Below are positions 1-5,109 of a DNA stretch of 5,109 nucleotides, piece by piece; the stretch's first letter is position 1; every line of letters starts with the position of its first letter. The translations under genes and the position numbers were made by a program. The notes under the pieces were generated by a model. The model was given only the letters and a program-made list of their open reading frames with translations. It had not been told where the DNA came from and did not search any database. Source of the stretch: Candidatus Moraniibacteriota bacterium (GTDB taxonomy: Bacteria; Patescibacteriota; Minisyncoccia; Moranbacterales; UBA9337); NCBI GenBank assembly GCA_003510795.1, contig DOKP01000086.1, positions 1,098 to 6,206 on the forward strand, given 5' to 3'.

Positions 1-108
1 TCTCAAGAGGTTTTTGGTGCTCTATTAGTTCCTGGTGGAGTGATAAATGTATTCGTCAAGAAATTGGACAGCGCGTTTCTTTTGATGTGCAGGCGAATGG
101 AGAAATAG
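1..108 (+). other. Candidate out-of-frame N-terminal coding segment (frame 1)
   Basis: Frame 1 is open from base 1 to TAG at 106-108. Its start reads like real protein, with a stretch GALLVPGGVINVFVKK of alternating hydrophobic residues. The main frame over the same bases gives Trp/Cys-rich text (FWC, SWW, DKC) unlike the rest of the protein. After about base 76 the quality reverses: frame 1 decays into LLMCRR while the main frame gives VSFDVQANGEI. One missing base anywhere in about 58-83, for example in the T runs at 76-78 or 80-83 or the GG at 66-67, would join both good parts into one protein. Alternatively this is the tail of a separate overlapping gene. Confidence 0.4.
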
Positions 109-3100
109 AAAAACGAGCGTTGGAGTTCATTCGGGGAGAAGGTGAAATTGTTGTCATGGATGGAAAAGATTTTCTAGGAGAAAATGGTCAGCAAGGACAA
201 AGCGGTATAGATGGACAGCAGGGTCAGGCAGGAGGGGCTGGGTCAGCTGGCGTTGATGGTCAAAATGGATTAGCAGGCCAACAAGGACAAGTAGGAACAA
301 TTGGCACACAGGGTATTGGTGGCGAGCAAGGAATAACAGGTTTGATAGGTTTAGCTGGTCAGTCAGGAGATAACGGAGTAAAGGGACAAGCTGGAACTGC
401 TGGGATAACTGGATCTGGCGGTGCGCAAGGTTCGATTGGGCAGGCAGGTACCCAGGGAACTCAAGGTGAACGCGGTTCGCAAGGTATCCAGGGTTCGCAA
501 GGATCAGTTGGGTCTGATGGCAAAGATGGAGATGATGGAGAAGATGGTACAGATGGAGAAGACGGAGCGGATGCTAGTTCTATATTTGGATCTTCTATTG
601 ATTCGGCGGAAATTACTGACGAAACAATTGCATTTTCTGATTGGGCGTCGAATTCTTGCACTGATAATCAAATTCCAAAATATAATACGACTTCTGGCAG
701 TTGGGAATGCGGAAATGATATGGGGGGAACAACAGTATATGTTGCTGGCAATGGTCTTAATCTTTCTGGAAATGAATTTTCCGTTTTACTAAATGGTTCA
801 ACTTTAGCGGTGAGCGCAAGTGGATTAAAAGTTAATGCTATTGGCTCAACTGAAATTACCGACGGATCTCTTGCCAATGCTGATATTTCAACAACTGCGG
901 CAATTGCGTGGACGAAACTTAATAAAACTGGTGCCGTGTTGACGGATGTAGGAATACCTTCTTACGGTGGGAACTCAAATAAAACTTTAACAGTAAACAG
1001 TTCAGAAAATGGTGTTGAATGGATCAATACATTAAATTCAGCCTTAGCTGATGGGAAAATTTTTATTGGCAATGCTTCGGGAGTGGCTACAGGTATAACA
1101 ATGTTTGGAGATGCTACGCTGTCTAATACCGGAGCCTTGGCCATTTCAGCTAACGCGGTAGCCTTGGGAAATGACACGGCTGGAAATTACATTGCAACAA
1201 TTACAAACGGTGGCGGACTGACGGTTACCGGTAGTGGTAGTGAAACTGCTAATATAACTTTAGCTTTGGATATAGATGGACTTACTGGGATTTCAGCTGT
1301 TGCAAATGACGATTATCTTGCTTTATATGATACTTCTTCTTCAGGTATACGTAAAATTAGCCGAAACGATTTTCTCTTGGGAATTACTGGATCGCTTATT
1401 TATCAGGGAACATGGGATGCCTCTGGTGCCACTCCGGACACTTGTGCAATTGGAATCAAAGGTCACTATTATGTTGCTACTACTGTTGGAAGCGGTTACG
1501 CTGTTGGAGATTGGACGATATGTAATGGTACCTCTTGGGAAAAATTAACCAACTCAATAACAGTGGCGTCAGTTTTTGGAAGGACGGGTGCAGTAACTAC
1601 TAATAGTGGTGATTATAATGCAAGTCAAATCACTAACACAGCGGGGGGAAATATTGTTGCCACAAATGTTCAGAATGCAATAAATGAACTTGATAGTGAA
1701 AAATTGGATTCATCGGATAGTATAACGGATTTGGACGTGCCGGCTTATCTGGGAAACACTGGAAAAATGTTGGTCGTCAATGGCACATCAGATGGATTAA
1801 CTTGGTCTTCGGCGTTGACCACGACACTTGCTTCGGGAAGTATTTTTGTCGGAGACGGGACAAATGTAGCTACAGCCAGAGCTTTAAGTGGGGACGCGAC
1901 ATTGGGAAATACGGGTGTGGTAACTATTGCTGATAATGCAGTAGCGTTGGGCGCTGGAACGACTGGGAGCTATGTTAATGATGCGACCGCAAATGGAGGC
2001 CTGACTCTCAACGGAACAGAGGGAGCCACTCTTGGAATTTTACTTAATGGTACCACTTTGTCTTTGGGCGCACCTGGACTTTCGCTTAATCTGGCTAATG
2101 CCAACAGCTGGACAGCAGCTCAGACATTCACTCAGGCGCTGGTTGCGCCAACTGCGACGGATACAATTAACGGGCTCGTTATAAATTCTGGAGCTCTTTC
2201 GGCTATCACTGGATATGCCCAAACTTCCGGCAATTTCGTGCAGTCCGGAACGGGCACGTTTTCAACTGGAACGGGCGCGGTATCATTAAGTGGCAATACT
2301 GCTGTGGCAACGGGAAAAACTTTGACTTTGACCGATATGACCCAGGGTTCGCTTCTTTTTTCCGGAGCTTCAGGCGTCGTATCCGAAGATTTGGGAGTCC
2401 TGTACTGGAGTGCAACGAGTAATCGATTAGGAATCGGAACTAATGCACCAACCAATGCTTTGACTTTTGCTTCAGGAAGCACGATTGATTCTCTTGGGGC
2501 GCTTTCTATGACTACAGCCGCCAGTGGCGCGCTTTCATTGACTGCTAACGGTTCAGGAATCATTACTCTTAGTTCTGGCAGTGGTGCTATAAATATCGGC
2601 TCATCGGGAACTGGGGCGATAAATTTAGGTACGGGATCTTCCGCAAAAACTATAACAATTGGAAATGTCACTGGTGCAACAGCCCTTAATTTTAATACTG
2701 GTACTGGCGGGTCAACTTTTACTACCGCTAATGGAGCTTTTGCATTAAACACTGGAGCAGGCGCTATTAATCTTGGAACTGATGCAACGGCCAAAACTAT
2801 CACTATTGGTAACACAACTGGCGCAACTGGATTAGTCTTCAATTCCGGTACAGGTAATATGAATTTCGACAGTGATACGCTCTATGTAGATGCGGTTAAT
2901 GATCGCGTCGGCATCGGCACAAATAGTATTGCTTCGGGTAGTGCTCTTCAAGTAAGGGGCGGTAGTTTAAAAATGGATGATAATCAACCAATTGTACTTG
3001 GCACTGGTAGCGATTATGGAAGAATGTGGTATGCCATAGCAAATACAGACTTTTTATTAAGAAACGGCGGTTCAGGAGGCGTATATCTGAATGATCCAGG

Positions 3101-4262
3101 TGCTACGTCTTGGACATCAGCTTCAGATTCTAGATTGAAAAAAGATGTTGTTTCTTTGGATTCTTCAATATTAGAAAAGATTTTAAACCTCAATCCTGTG
3201 TCTTTCTATTGGAAGTCTGGAGAAGATAAAAAACGACAAATCGGTTTTATTGCTCAAGAAGTTGAAACGGCAGGACTTGGCGATGTAGTCGTGACTCCAA
3301 AAAATCCCGATAACTGCATTCCTGGATCAGAAACGGCCAATGATTGTTATGGAATTAGTTATGACAAGTTTGCTCCGTATTTAGTCAAAGCGATTCAAGA
3401 ACAACAGTCGCAAATTCTGGATAATGTGGACCAAATCACCACGTTGGATCTGCGCACCAAAAATATTGTTTCTTCCGAAGACGGCAAAACGGTTTTCAAA
3501 GGCATAATAGTGGCAGATTCGATCAAAGCTAACCGAATTGAAGGATTGGAATTCGTGACGACGCAGTTAAGTGATGCTGATGCGCAACTGGTAAAATTTG
3601 GAGAAACTATCGCTAATTTAACAAATGAGATAGCAAATCTCGATTCGCAAATGGCTGACCTGTCTTCATCTTTCAAAGTGAAAAATTTGGAAGTGTTGAG
3701 CTTGGCAAAACTCAAAGAATTGTCCGTGAGCGGCGCGGTATTGTTTAAGGGAGACGTGGAGTTTCAGGGTCTCGCGTCATTCAAGAAAGACGTCGAATTT
3801 TCCGGAAAGGTTATGTTTGATGAAGACAGCGCCGGGTATGCTATAATTAAATCAGGCGAAACGAAAGTTGAAGTGAGATTTGAAAAAGAATATGTTGTTA
3901 CGCCGATTATCACAACTACTCTTAGAACTGGTATCAATTTGGATTGGTATCGCGTAACTGATGAATCGACGAGAGGTTTTGTCATTGAAATTGATCCGGA
4001 GAAAGACAAGGATATTAAATTTGCTTGGACGGCGGTGGCGGTAAGAGACGTCAAAACGACGGAAAGTGATAACGGGTTAGCAGAGGAAGAAAACAGTCAA
4101 ACTCCTTCAGAGACTGCATTGGAAACACCTGCAATAACCCCGGAAATTATCTCGGAGTCGGAGACAATCGTCGAAGAAACTCCTATTATTATTTCCGATG
4201 AAGAATCAGTCAGTGAACAATTGGAGGCGCCGGCAACTGAGCCGGTTGAGGAAGAAAGTTAA
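3..4262 (+). CDS. Giant collagen-like, tail-fibre-like surface protein with peptidase S74 (intramolecular chaperone) domain; 5' partial
   Basis: This frame is open from the window edge to TAA at 4260-4262, so the start lies upstream. Inside the window the first usable start is GTG at 87 (1391 residues; numbering below counts from it), then ATG at 156; neither has a Shine-Dalgarno motif or a following signal peptide, so both are doubtful as true starts. Visible order: Gly-X-Y collagen-like stalk (31-162), Cys-pair linker (163-210), fibre modules (about 211-655), Gly/Ser/Thr/Asn beta repeats (656-1000), S74 domain (1011-1110), coiled coil (1161-1192), hexapeptide repeats and beta domain (1214-1319), acidic tail (1324-1391). 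S74 domains are known to trimerise and then self-cleave from phage tail spikes and from cellular fibres. I infer a trimeric extracellular adhesin or fibre. It has no visible anchor in the window. Bases 1-80 may be out of frame with the rest. A prophage tail protein is an alternative, but no other phage gene is present. Confidence 0.88.
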   Translation, partial: SRGFWCSISSWWSDKCIRQEIGQRVSFDVQANGEIEKRALEFIRGEGEIVVMDGKDFLGENGQQGQSGIDGQQGQAGGAGSAGVDGQNGLAGQQGQVGTIGTQGIGGEQGITGLIGLAGQSGDNGVKGQAGTAGITGSGGAQGSIGQAGTQGTQGERGSQGIQGSQGSVGSDGKDGDDGEDGTDGEDGADASSIFGSSIDSAEITDETIAFSDWASNSCTDNQIPKYNTTSGSWECGNDMGGTTVYVAGNGLNLSGNEFSVLLNGSTLAVSASGLKVNAIGSTEITDGSLANADISTTAAIAWTKLNKTGAVLTDVGIPSYGGNSNKTLTVNSSENGVEWINTLNSALADGKIFIGNASGVATGITMFGDATLSNTGALAISANAVALGNDTAGNYIATITNGGGLTVTGSGSETANITLALDIDGLTGISAVANDDYLALYDTSSSGIRKISRNDFLLGITGSLIYQGTWDASGATPDTCAIGIKGHYYVATTVGSGYAVGDWTICNGTSWEKLTNSITVASVFGRTGAVTTNSGDYNASQITNTAGGNIVATNVQNAINELDSEKLDSSDSITDLDVPAYLGNTGKMLVVNGTSDGLTWSSALTTTLASGSIFVGDGTNVATARALSGDATLGNTGVVTIADNAVALGAGTTGSYVNDATANGGLTLNGTEGATLGILLNGTTLSLGAPGLSLNLANANSWTAAQTFTQALVAPTATDTINGLVINSGALSAITGYAQTSGNFVQSGTGTFSTGTGAVSLSGNTAVATGKTLTLTDMTQGSLLFSGASGVVSEDLGVLYWSATSNRLGIGTNAPTNALTFASGSTIDSLGALSMTTAASGALSLTANGSGIITLSSGSGAINIGSSGTGAINLGTGSSAKTITIGNVTGATALNFNTGTGGSTFTTANGAFALNTGAGAINLGTDATAKTITIGNTTGATGLVFNSGTGNMNFDSDTLYVDAVNDRVGIGTNSIASGSALQVRGGSLKMDDNQPIVLGTGSDYGRMWYAIANTDFLLRNGGSGGVYLNDPGATSWTSASDSRLKKDVVSLDSSILEKILNLNPVSFYWKSGEDKKRQIGFIAQEVETAGLGDVVVTPKNPDNCIPGSETANDCYGISYDKFAPYLVKAIQEQQSQILDNVDQITTLDLRTKNIVSSEDGKTVFKGIIVADSIKANRIEGLEFVTTQLSDADAQLVKFGETIANLTNEIANLDSQMADLSSSFKVKNLEVLSLAKLKELSVSGAVLFKGDVEFQGLASFKKDVEFSGKVMFDEDSAGYAIIKSGETKVEVRFEKEYVVTPIITTTLRTGINLDWYRVTDESTRGFVIEIDPEKDKDIKFAWTAVAVRDVKTTESDNGLAEEENSQTPSETALETPAITPEIISESETIVEETPIIISDEESVSEQLEAPATEPVEEES
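177..572 (+). repeat. Collagen-like stalk: 44 perfect Gly-X-Y triplets, no proline
   Basis: This covers residues 31-162 of the fibre protein. Glycine occupies every third position without a break for 44 triplets. Gln fills 21 of the 88 X/Y positions, with Ser, Thr, Ala and Ile making up much of the rest, and there is no proline. The last seven triplets (GSD to GAD) all have Asp in the Y position, making a strongly acidic end. Collagen triple helices are trimeric, which fits the trimeric S74 domain downstream. The stalk presumably spaces the C-terminal modules away from the N-terminal base. Confidence 0.95.
573..716 (+). other. Linker with Cys pair between collagen stalk and fibre modules
   Basis: Residues 163-210 of the fibre protein leave the Gly-X-Y pattern and contain C191 and C208, 17 residues apart, around a NQIPKYN...SWEC motif. 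Similar Cys-bracketed 'what remains is the product' linkers are, from memory, common in large fibre proteins of candidate phyla bacteria. The pair could form a disulfide if the protein is exported. The exact fold is unknown. Confidence 0.5.
939..1268 (+). repeat. Fibre module copy A (about 110 residues)
   Basis: Residues 285-394 of the fibre protein. It aligns by eye along its whole length with copy B at 1722-2045. Shared landmarks in order are LTD..IPSY/ITD..VPAY, the GKIFIGNASGVAT/GSIFVGDGTNVAT stretch, GDATLSNTG/GDATLGNTG, and NAVALG, ending in a beta-rich Gly/Thr segment. The GDATL..TG and NAVALG phrases resemble phage tail-fibre shaft repeats. Copies are diverged, so the duplication is old or copy B was exchanged with a homologue. 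Confidence 0.8.
1401..1547 (+). other. Tail-fibre carbohydrate-binding-like insert domain
   Basis: Residues 439-487 of the fibre protein, lying between module copies A and B. The pattern YQGTWDAS...GHYYV...GDWTICNGTSWEKL matches, from memory, a small domain seen in many phage tail fibres and related to aromatic-rich chitin-binding modules. Conserved Trp and Tyr residues are the likely sugar-contact positions. C453 and C479 flank the core and could form a disulfide. A ligand cannot be named from sequence. Directly after it comes a FGRTGAV..NSGDYNASQI segment, also typical of tail fibres. Confidence 0.55.
1722..2045 (+). repeat. Fibre module copy B (about 108 residues)
   Basis: Residues 546-653 of the fibre protein; the partner of copy A, with the same landmark order and almost the same length. 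It is preceded by a TNVQNAINELDSEK segment, typical of tail-fibre connectors. Codons here seem somewhat richer in G and C (gcg, gcc, gac) than in copy A, by eye only. Confidence 0.8.
2583..2855 (+). repeat. Tandem GAIN(L/I)G beta repeats, 49-residue period
   Basis: Residues 833-923 of the fibre protein. GAINIG starts at 2583, GAINLG at 2613 and GAINLG again at 2760. The last two begin near-identical 32-33 residue units sharing AKTITIGN.TGAT..FN.GTG, set 147 bp (49 residues) apart; a short 30 bp unit precedes them. Alternating small polar and aliphatic residues suggest a trimeric beta-prism or beta-helix shaft. DNA identity between copies is only moderate, so protein-level selection maintains the pattern. 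Confidence 0.85.
3117..3416 (+). other. Peptidase S74 intramolecular chaperone domain
   Basis: Residues 1011-1110 of the fibre protein. The signature SDSRLKKDV is followed by LNPVSFYWK, the IGFIAQEVE motif, and YDKFAPYLVKAIQEQQSQI, the standard order for this family. In phage endosialidase the nucleophile is Ser in an SD.R.K motif and the Lys five residues later completes the dyad; here these are S1013 and K1018, so self-cleavage before S1013 (base 3123) looks possible. C1077 and C1087 lie in a short loop before the conserved YDKFAP helix. The family's usual role is to drive trimer folding of the upstream fibre and then be cut off. Confidence 0.93.
3567..4043 (+). other. Post-chaperone region: coiled coil, hexapeptide beta repeats and beta domain
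   Basis: Residues 1161-1192 form a probable coiled coil (LVKFGETIANLTNEIANL and onward, with hydrophobic residues at heptad spacing). Bases 3729-3818 encode five exact six-residue units, each ending in Phe and with Val or Ala at position 4 (SGAVLF and KGDVEF first, SGKVMF last). A Thr/Val-rich segment of about 80 residues follows, with KSGETKVEVRF, VTPIITTT and FAWTAVAV, which looks like a beta sandwich. Such a C-terminal domain is, from memory, frequent after S74 in candidate phyla fibres. Its function is unknown. Confidence 0.6.
4056..4259 (+). other. Acidic low-complexity C-terminal tail
   Basis: The last 68 residues of the fibre protein contain 19 Glu and 2 Asp and no Lys or Arg, with scattered Pro, Thr and Ser. 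It is probably disordered. No sorting motif, membrane segment or terminal aromatic residue is seen, so it is not a recognised anchor. Confidence 0.8.
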
Positions 4263-4269
4263 TCTAGAC

Positions 4270-4300
4270 TATAAAATTTAAAAATAATTTTTAATTTATA
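4270..4300. repeat. AT-only imperfect inverted repeat between the two genes
   Basis: In the 46 bp gap, arms TATAAAATTTAAAAA and TTTTTAATTTATA pair around a TAA loop with two single-base bulges. It contains no G or C and lacks a clear following U-tract, so it is a weak hairpin. It might slow transcription or protect the mRNA end, or be a chance product of AT-rich sequence. No Shine-Dalgarno motif is visible before the next ATG. Confidence 0.35.
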
Positions 4301-4308
4301 AAAGTATT

Positions 4309-4848
4309 ATGGCAAGAATTAAATCAGAAACGGCTTCTGAGGTGGTAACGAATATCACGGCACCAAAAAATAAAAGGAAATACATCTTTAAAATATTAAT
4401 TTTTTTGATTATTGCGGGTCTCGCTGGAACATCAGCTTATTATTTTAAACAATATAAAAAAATCAAAGATAACCCCCAGGTTGTTTCTCAGGAAGAAACT
4501 CAGTTTGTCATTTCTGAATTGGGAAAATTAATGGAATTGCCCGAGGGGACTCCATCATTAGCTACTGTTCAAGATAAAGAAAAATTAAAGGATCAAGATT
4601 TTTTTCGTAAAGCGGAAAATGGAGATAAGGTCTTGATTTATGCTGAGGCTAGACAAGCTATCCTATTCCGACTTTCAAATAAAAAAATTATTGAAGTGGC
4701 CCCATTACTTAGTCAGGAAAGTGAAGGTGTTAGCGGTGAAAATTTAACTTCTGAGAATCAAAATACCACAGAAAAATCTCAAGAAAATAATTCTTCTTCT
4801 GATGAAAGTAAAGATTTGTTGGATGGAGATGAGGATTCTTCTAAGTAA
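4309..4848 (+). CDS. Conserved-looking single-pass membrane protein of unknown function (179 aa)
   Basis: The ATG at 4309 starts 46 bp after the fibre gene's stop and there is no Shine-Dalgarno motif. Residues 1-24 are basic near the membrane (KNKRK), followed by one membrane helix at about 25-46 (YIFKILIFLIIAGLAG). The positive-inside rule puts the N-terminus in the cytoplasm and the rest outside. Residues 58-132 form a compact domain with the phrases VSQEETQFVISELGKLMELP, DKEKLKDQDFFRKAENGDK and IEVAPL. From memory, these closely resemble a hypothetical protein widespread in Patescibacteria; I know no function for it. Residues 135-179 are a Ser/Asn/Glu/Asp tail, probably disordered. Its position suggests cotranscription with the fibre gene, and a role in the cell envelope is plausible but unproven. 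Confidence 0.9.
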   Translation: MARIKSETASEVVTNITAPKNKRKYIFKILIFLIIAGLAGTSAYYFKQYKKIKDNPQVVSQEETQFVISELGKLMELPEGTPSLATVQDKEKLKDQDFFRKAENGDKVLIYAEARQAILFRLSNKKIIEVAPLLSQESEGVSGENLTSENQNTTEKSQENNSSSDESKDLLDGDEDSSK

Positions 4849-4982
4849 AGTCAAATATTAACTGAACAGGAATAAAGAGAACAATTTTAGAAACATATTT
4901 TTTGCTGATGTGGGCATTTTTTTTGATTTTTTTAAAATTAGGACAAAAAATAGACAGTCATTCATTATTCTAAATAATTCTT

Positions 4983-5008
4983 AGCACTAATAAAAAAATA
5001 GTGCTTTT
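4983..5008 (+). terminator. Rho-independent-type terminator hairpin
   Basis: Perfect 7 bp arms AGCACTA (4983-4989) and TAGTGCT (4999-5005) enclose a 9-base A-rich loop, and the right arm runs into four T. On the minus strand no T run follows, so it works for + strand transcription. It sits 135 bp after the 179-residue gene's stop, so the mRNA would have a long 3' tail. The T run is short, which lowers confidence. Confidence 0.6.
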
Positions 5009-5010
5009 CA

Positions 5011-5019
5011 TGTTATACT
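5011..5019 (+). promoter_or_regulatory. Extended -10 promoter element
   Basis: TGTTATACT combines TG, one base and TATACT, one mismatch from the TATAAT consensus. No good -35 is found; the 17-bp-spaced hexamer at 4991-4996 is TAAAAA. Extended -10 promoters can act without a -35. Initiation would fall near 5026, just past the terminator and before the complementary arms, pointing to a downstream gene outside the window. Confidence 0.5.
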
Positions 5020-5042
5020 GAGCTCAGGTTGTGGTTTATAAT

Positions 5043-5099
5043 TTTAACCCAGTTAAATAGTGCAGAATACTGCAATTTAAAGGTTTACCCCGTTAAATT
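5043..5099 (+). repeat. Four interchangeable complementary arms in a putative leader
   Basis: Arm 1 TTTAAC (5043-5048) pairs perfectly with arm 2 GTTAAA (5052-5057). Arm 2 extended (5053-5065) also pairs with arm 3 (5070-5080) around an AATA loop: TGCAG with CTGCA, then TTAAAT with ATTTAA, leaving a bulged AG at 5059-5060. Arm 3 (AATTTAA, 5074-5080) pairs perfectly with arm 4 (TTAAATT, 5093-5099). Arms 2 and 4 share GTTAAAT. The stems exclude one another, as in an attenuator or switch, but AT-rich chance pairing or DNA-level operator repeats are also possible. Confidence 0.4.
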
Positions 5100-5109
5100 A
5101 TAGTAATCT

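Larger units (their letters stand above)
4849..5109. other. Noncoding 3' region with terminator and new promoter
   Basis: This 261 bp stretch has no convincing gene on either strand. It is very AT-rich, with T runs at 4917-4924 and 4927-4933. Its recognisable content is the hairpin terminator at 4983-5008, the extended -10 element at 5011-5019 and the complementary arms at 5043-5099. A 21-codon ATG reading frame at 4908-4973 is too short and lacks a ribosome site. Confidence 0.7.

Noticed and set aside
177..572. DNA tandem repeat or CRISPR-like array in the collagen region
   Set aside because: The repetition is of Gly codons at the protein level; there are no constant-length DNA repeats with spacers.
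421..792. Plus-strand open frame of 123 codons inside the fibre gene
   Set aside because: It is a shifted reading of the collagen repeat, giving a Met/Lys/Arg-rich nonsense protein with no start signal.
2132..2842. Long minus-strand open frame of 236 codons, rich in Pro, Val and Ala
   Set aside because: It lies opposite the repetitive fibre modules; its composition is the complement of Gly/Thr/Ala codons, and it has no ribosome site or family resemblance.
3..4262. Prophage tail spike
   Set aside because: S74 and fibre modules occur in phages, but no structural, lysis or integrase gene is visible and the neighbour is a cellular-type membrane protein. The short window cannot fully exclude it.
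4901..4933. Possible terminator at the T runs
   Set aside because: Only a 3 bp TGC/GCA stem precedes the T8 run, which is too weak.
4908..4973. A 21-codon hydrophobic reading frame starting at ATG 4908
   Set aside because: No ribosome site, driven by T runs that code for Phe and Leu, and no sign of conservation can be seen.
4951..4979. Possible promoter with TAGACA and a downstream AT-rich -10
   Set aside because: The candidate -10 hexamers at acceptable spacing (AATAAT, ATAATT) are poor, and it would run straight into the terminator at 4983.

Overview
The window (5,109 bp) carries two genes on the + strand and a noncoding 3' end. It looks like the chromosome of a Patescibacteria (candidate phyla radiation) bacterium, possibly of the Parcubacteria type. 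The evidence is a very large modular fibre protein (collagen-like, tail-fibre-like modules, then a peptidase S74 intramolecular chaperone) followed by a small one-membrane-span lysine- and glutamate-rich protein of a kind I recall as a common hypothetical protein in that group. Start signals lack Shine-Dalgarno motifs and no in-frame TGA is used as a sense codon. The lineage is inferred from remembered protein style; no search was run.

Positions 1-4262 are one giant coding region, cut at its 5' side. In order it encodes 44 uninterrupted Gly-X-Y triplets with no proline, a Cys-pair linker, two diverged copies of a ~110-residue fibre module flanking a carbohydrate-binding-like insert, Gly/Ser/Thr/Asn-rich beta repeats, an S74 chaperone domain with an intact Ser-Lys pair, a coiled coil, five hexapeptide repeats, a beta domain and a 68-residue acidic tail. 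The first ~80 bases read more like protein in frame 1 than in the frame of the main gene. A one-base frame break near positions 58-83 is therefore suspected (sequencing error, mutation, or less likely programmed).

Positions 4263-4308 are a short AT-only gap containing an imperfect palindrome. Positions 4309-4848 encode a 179-residue protein with one N-terminal membrane segment, a compact outer domain and an acidic Ser/Asn-rich tail. The short gap suggests cotranscription with the fibre gene.

Positions 4849-5109 contain no convincing gene. They hold a hairpin terminator (4983-5008), an extended -10 promoter element immediately after it (5011-5019), and a leader with four interchangeable complementary arms (5043-5099) that could fold in mutually exclusive ways. 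The next transcription unit probably begins here and runs out of the window.

The simplest reading is that the large protein is a trimeric surface or secreted fibre, possibly for attachment, whose folding is driven by the C-terminal chaperone. The small membrane protein is its neighbour, with no demonstrated link.
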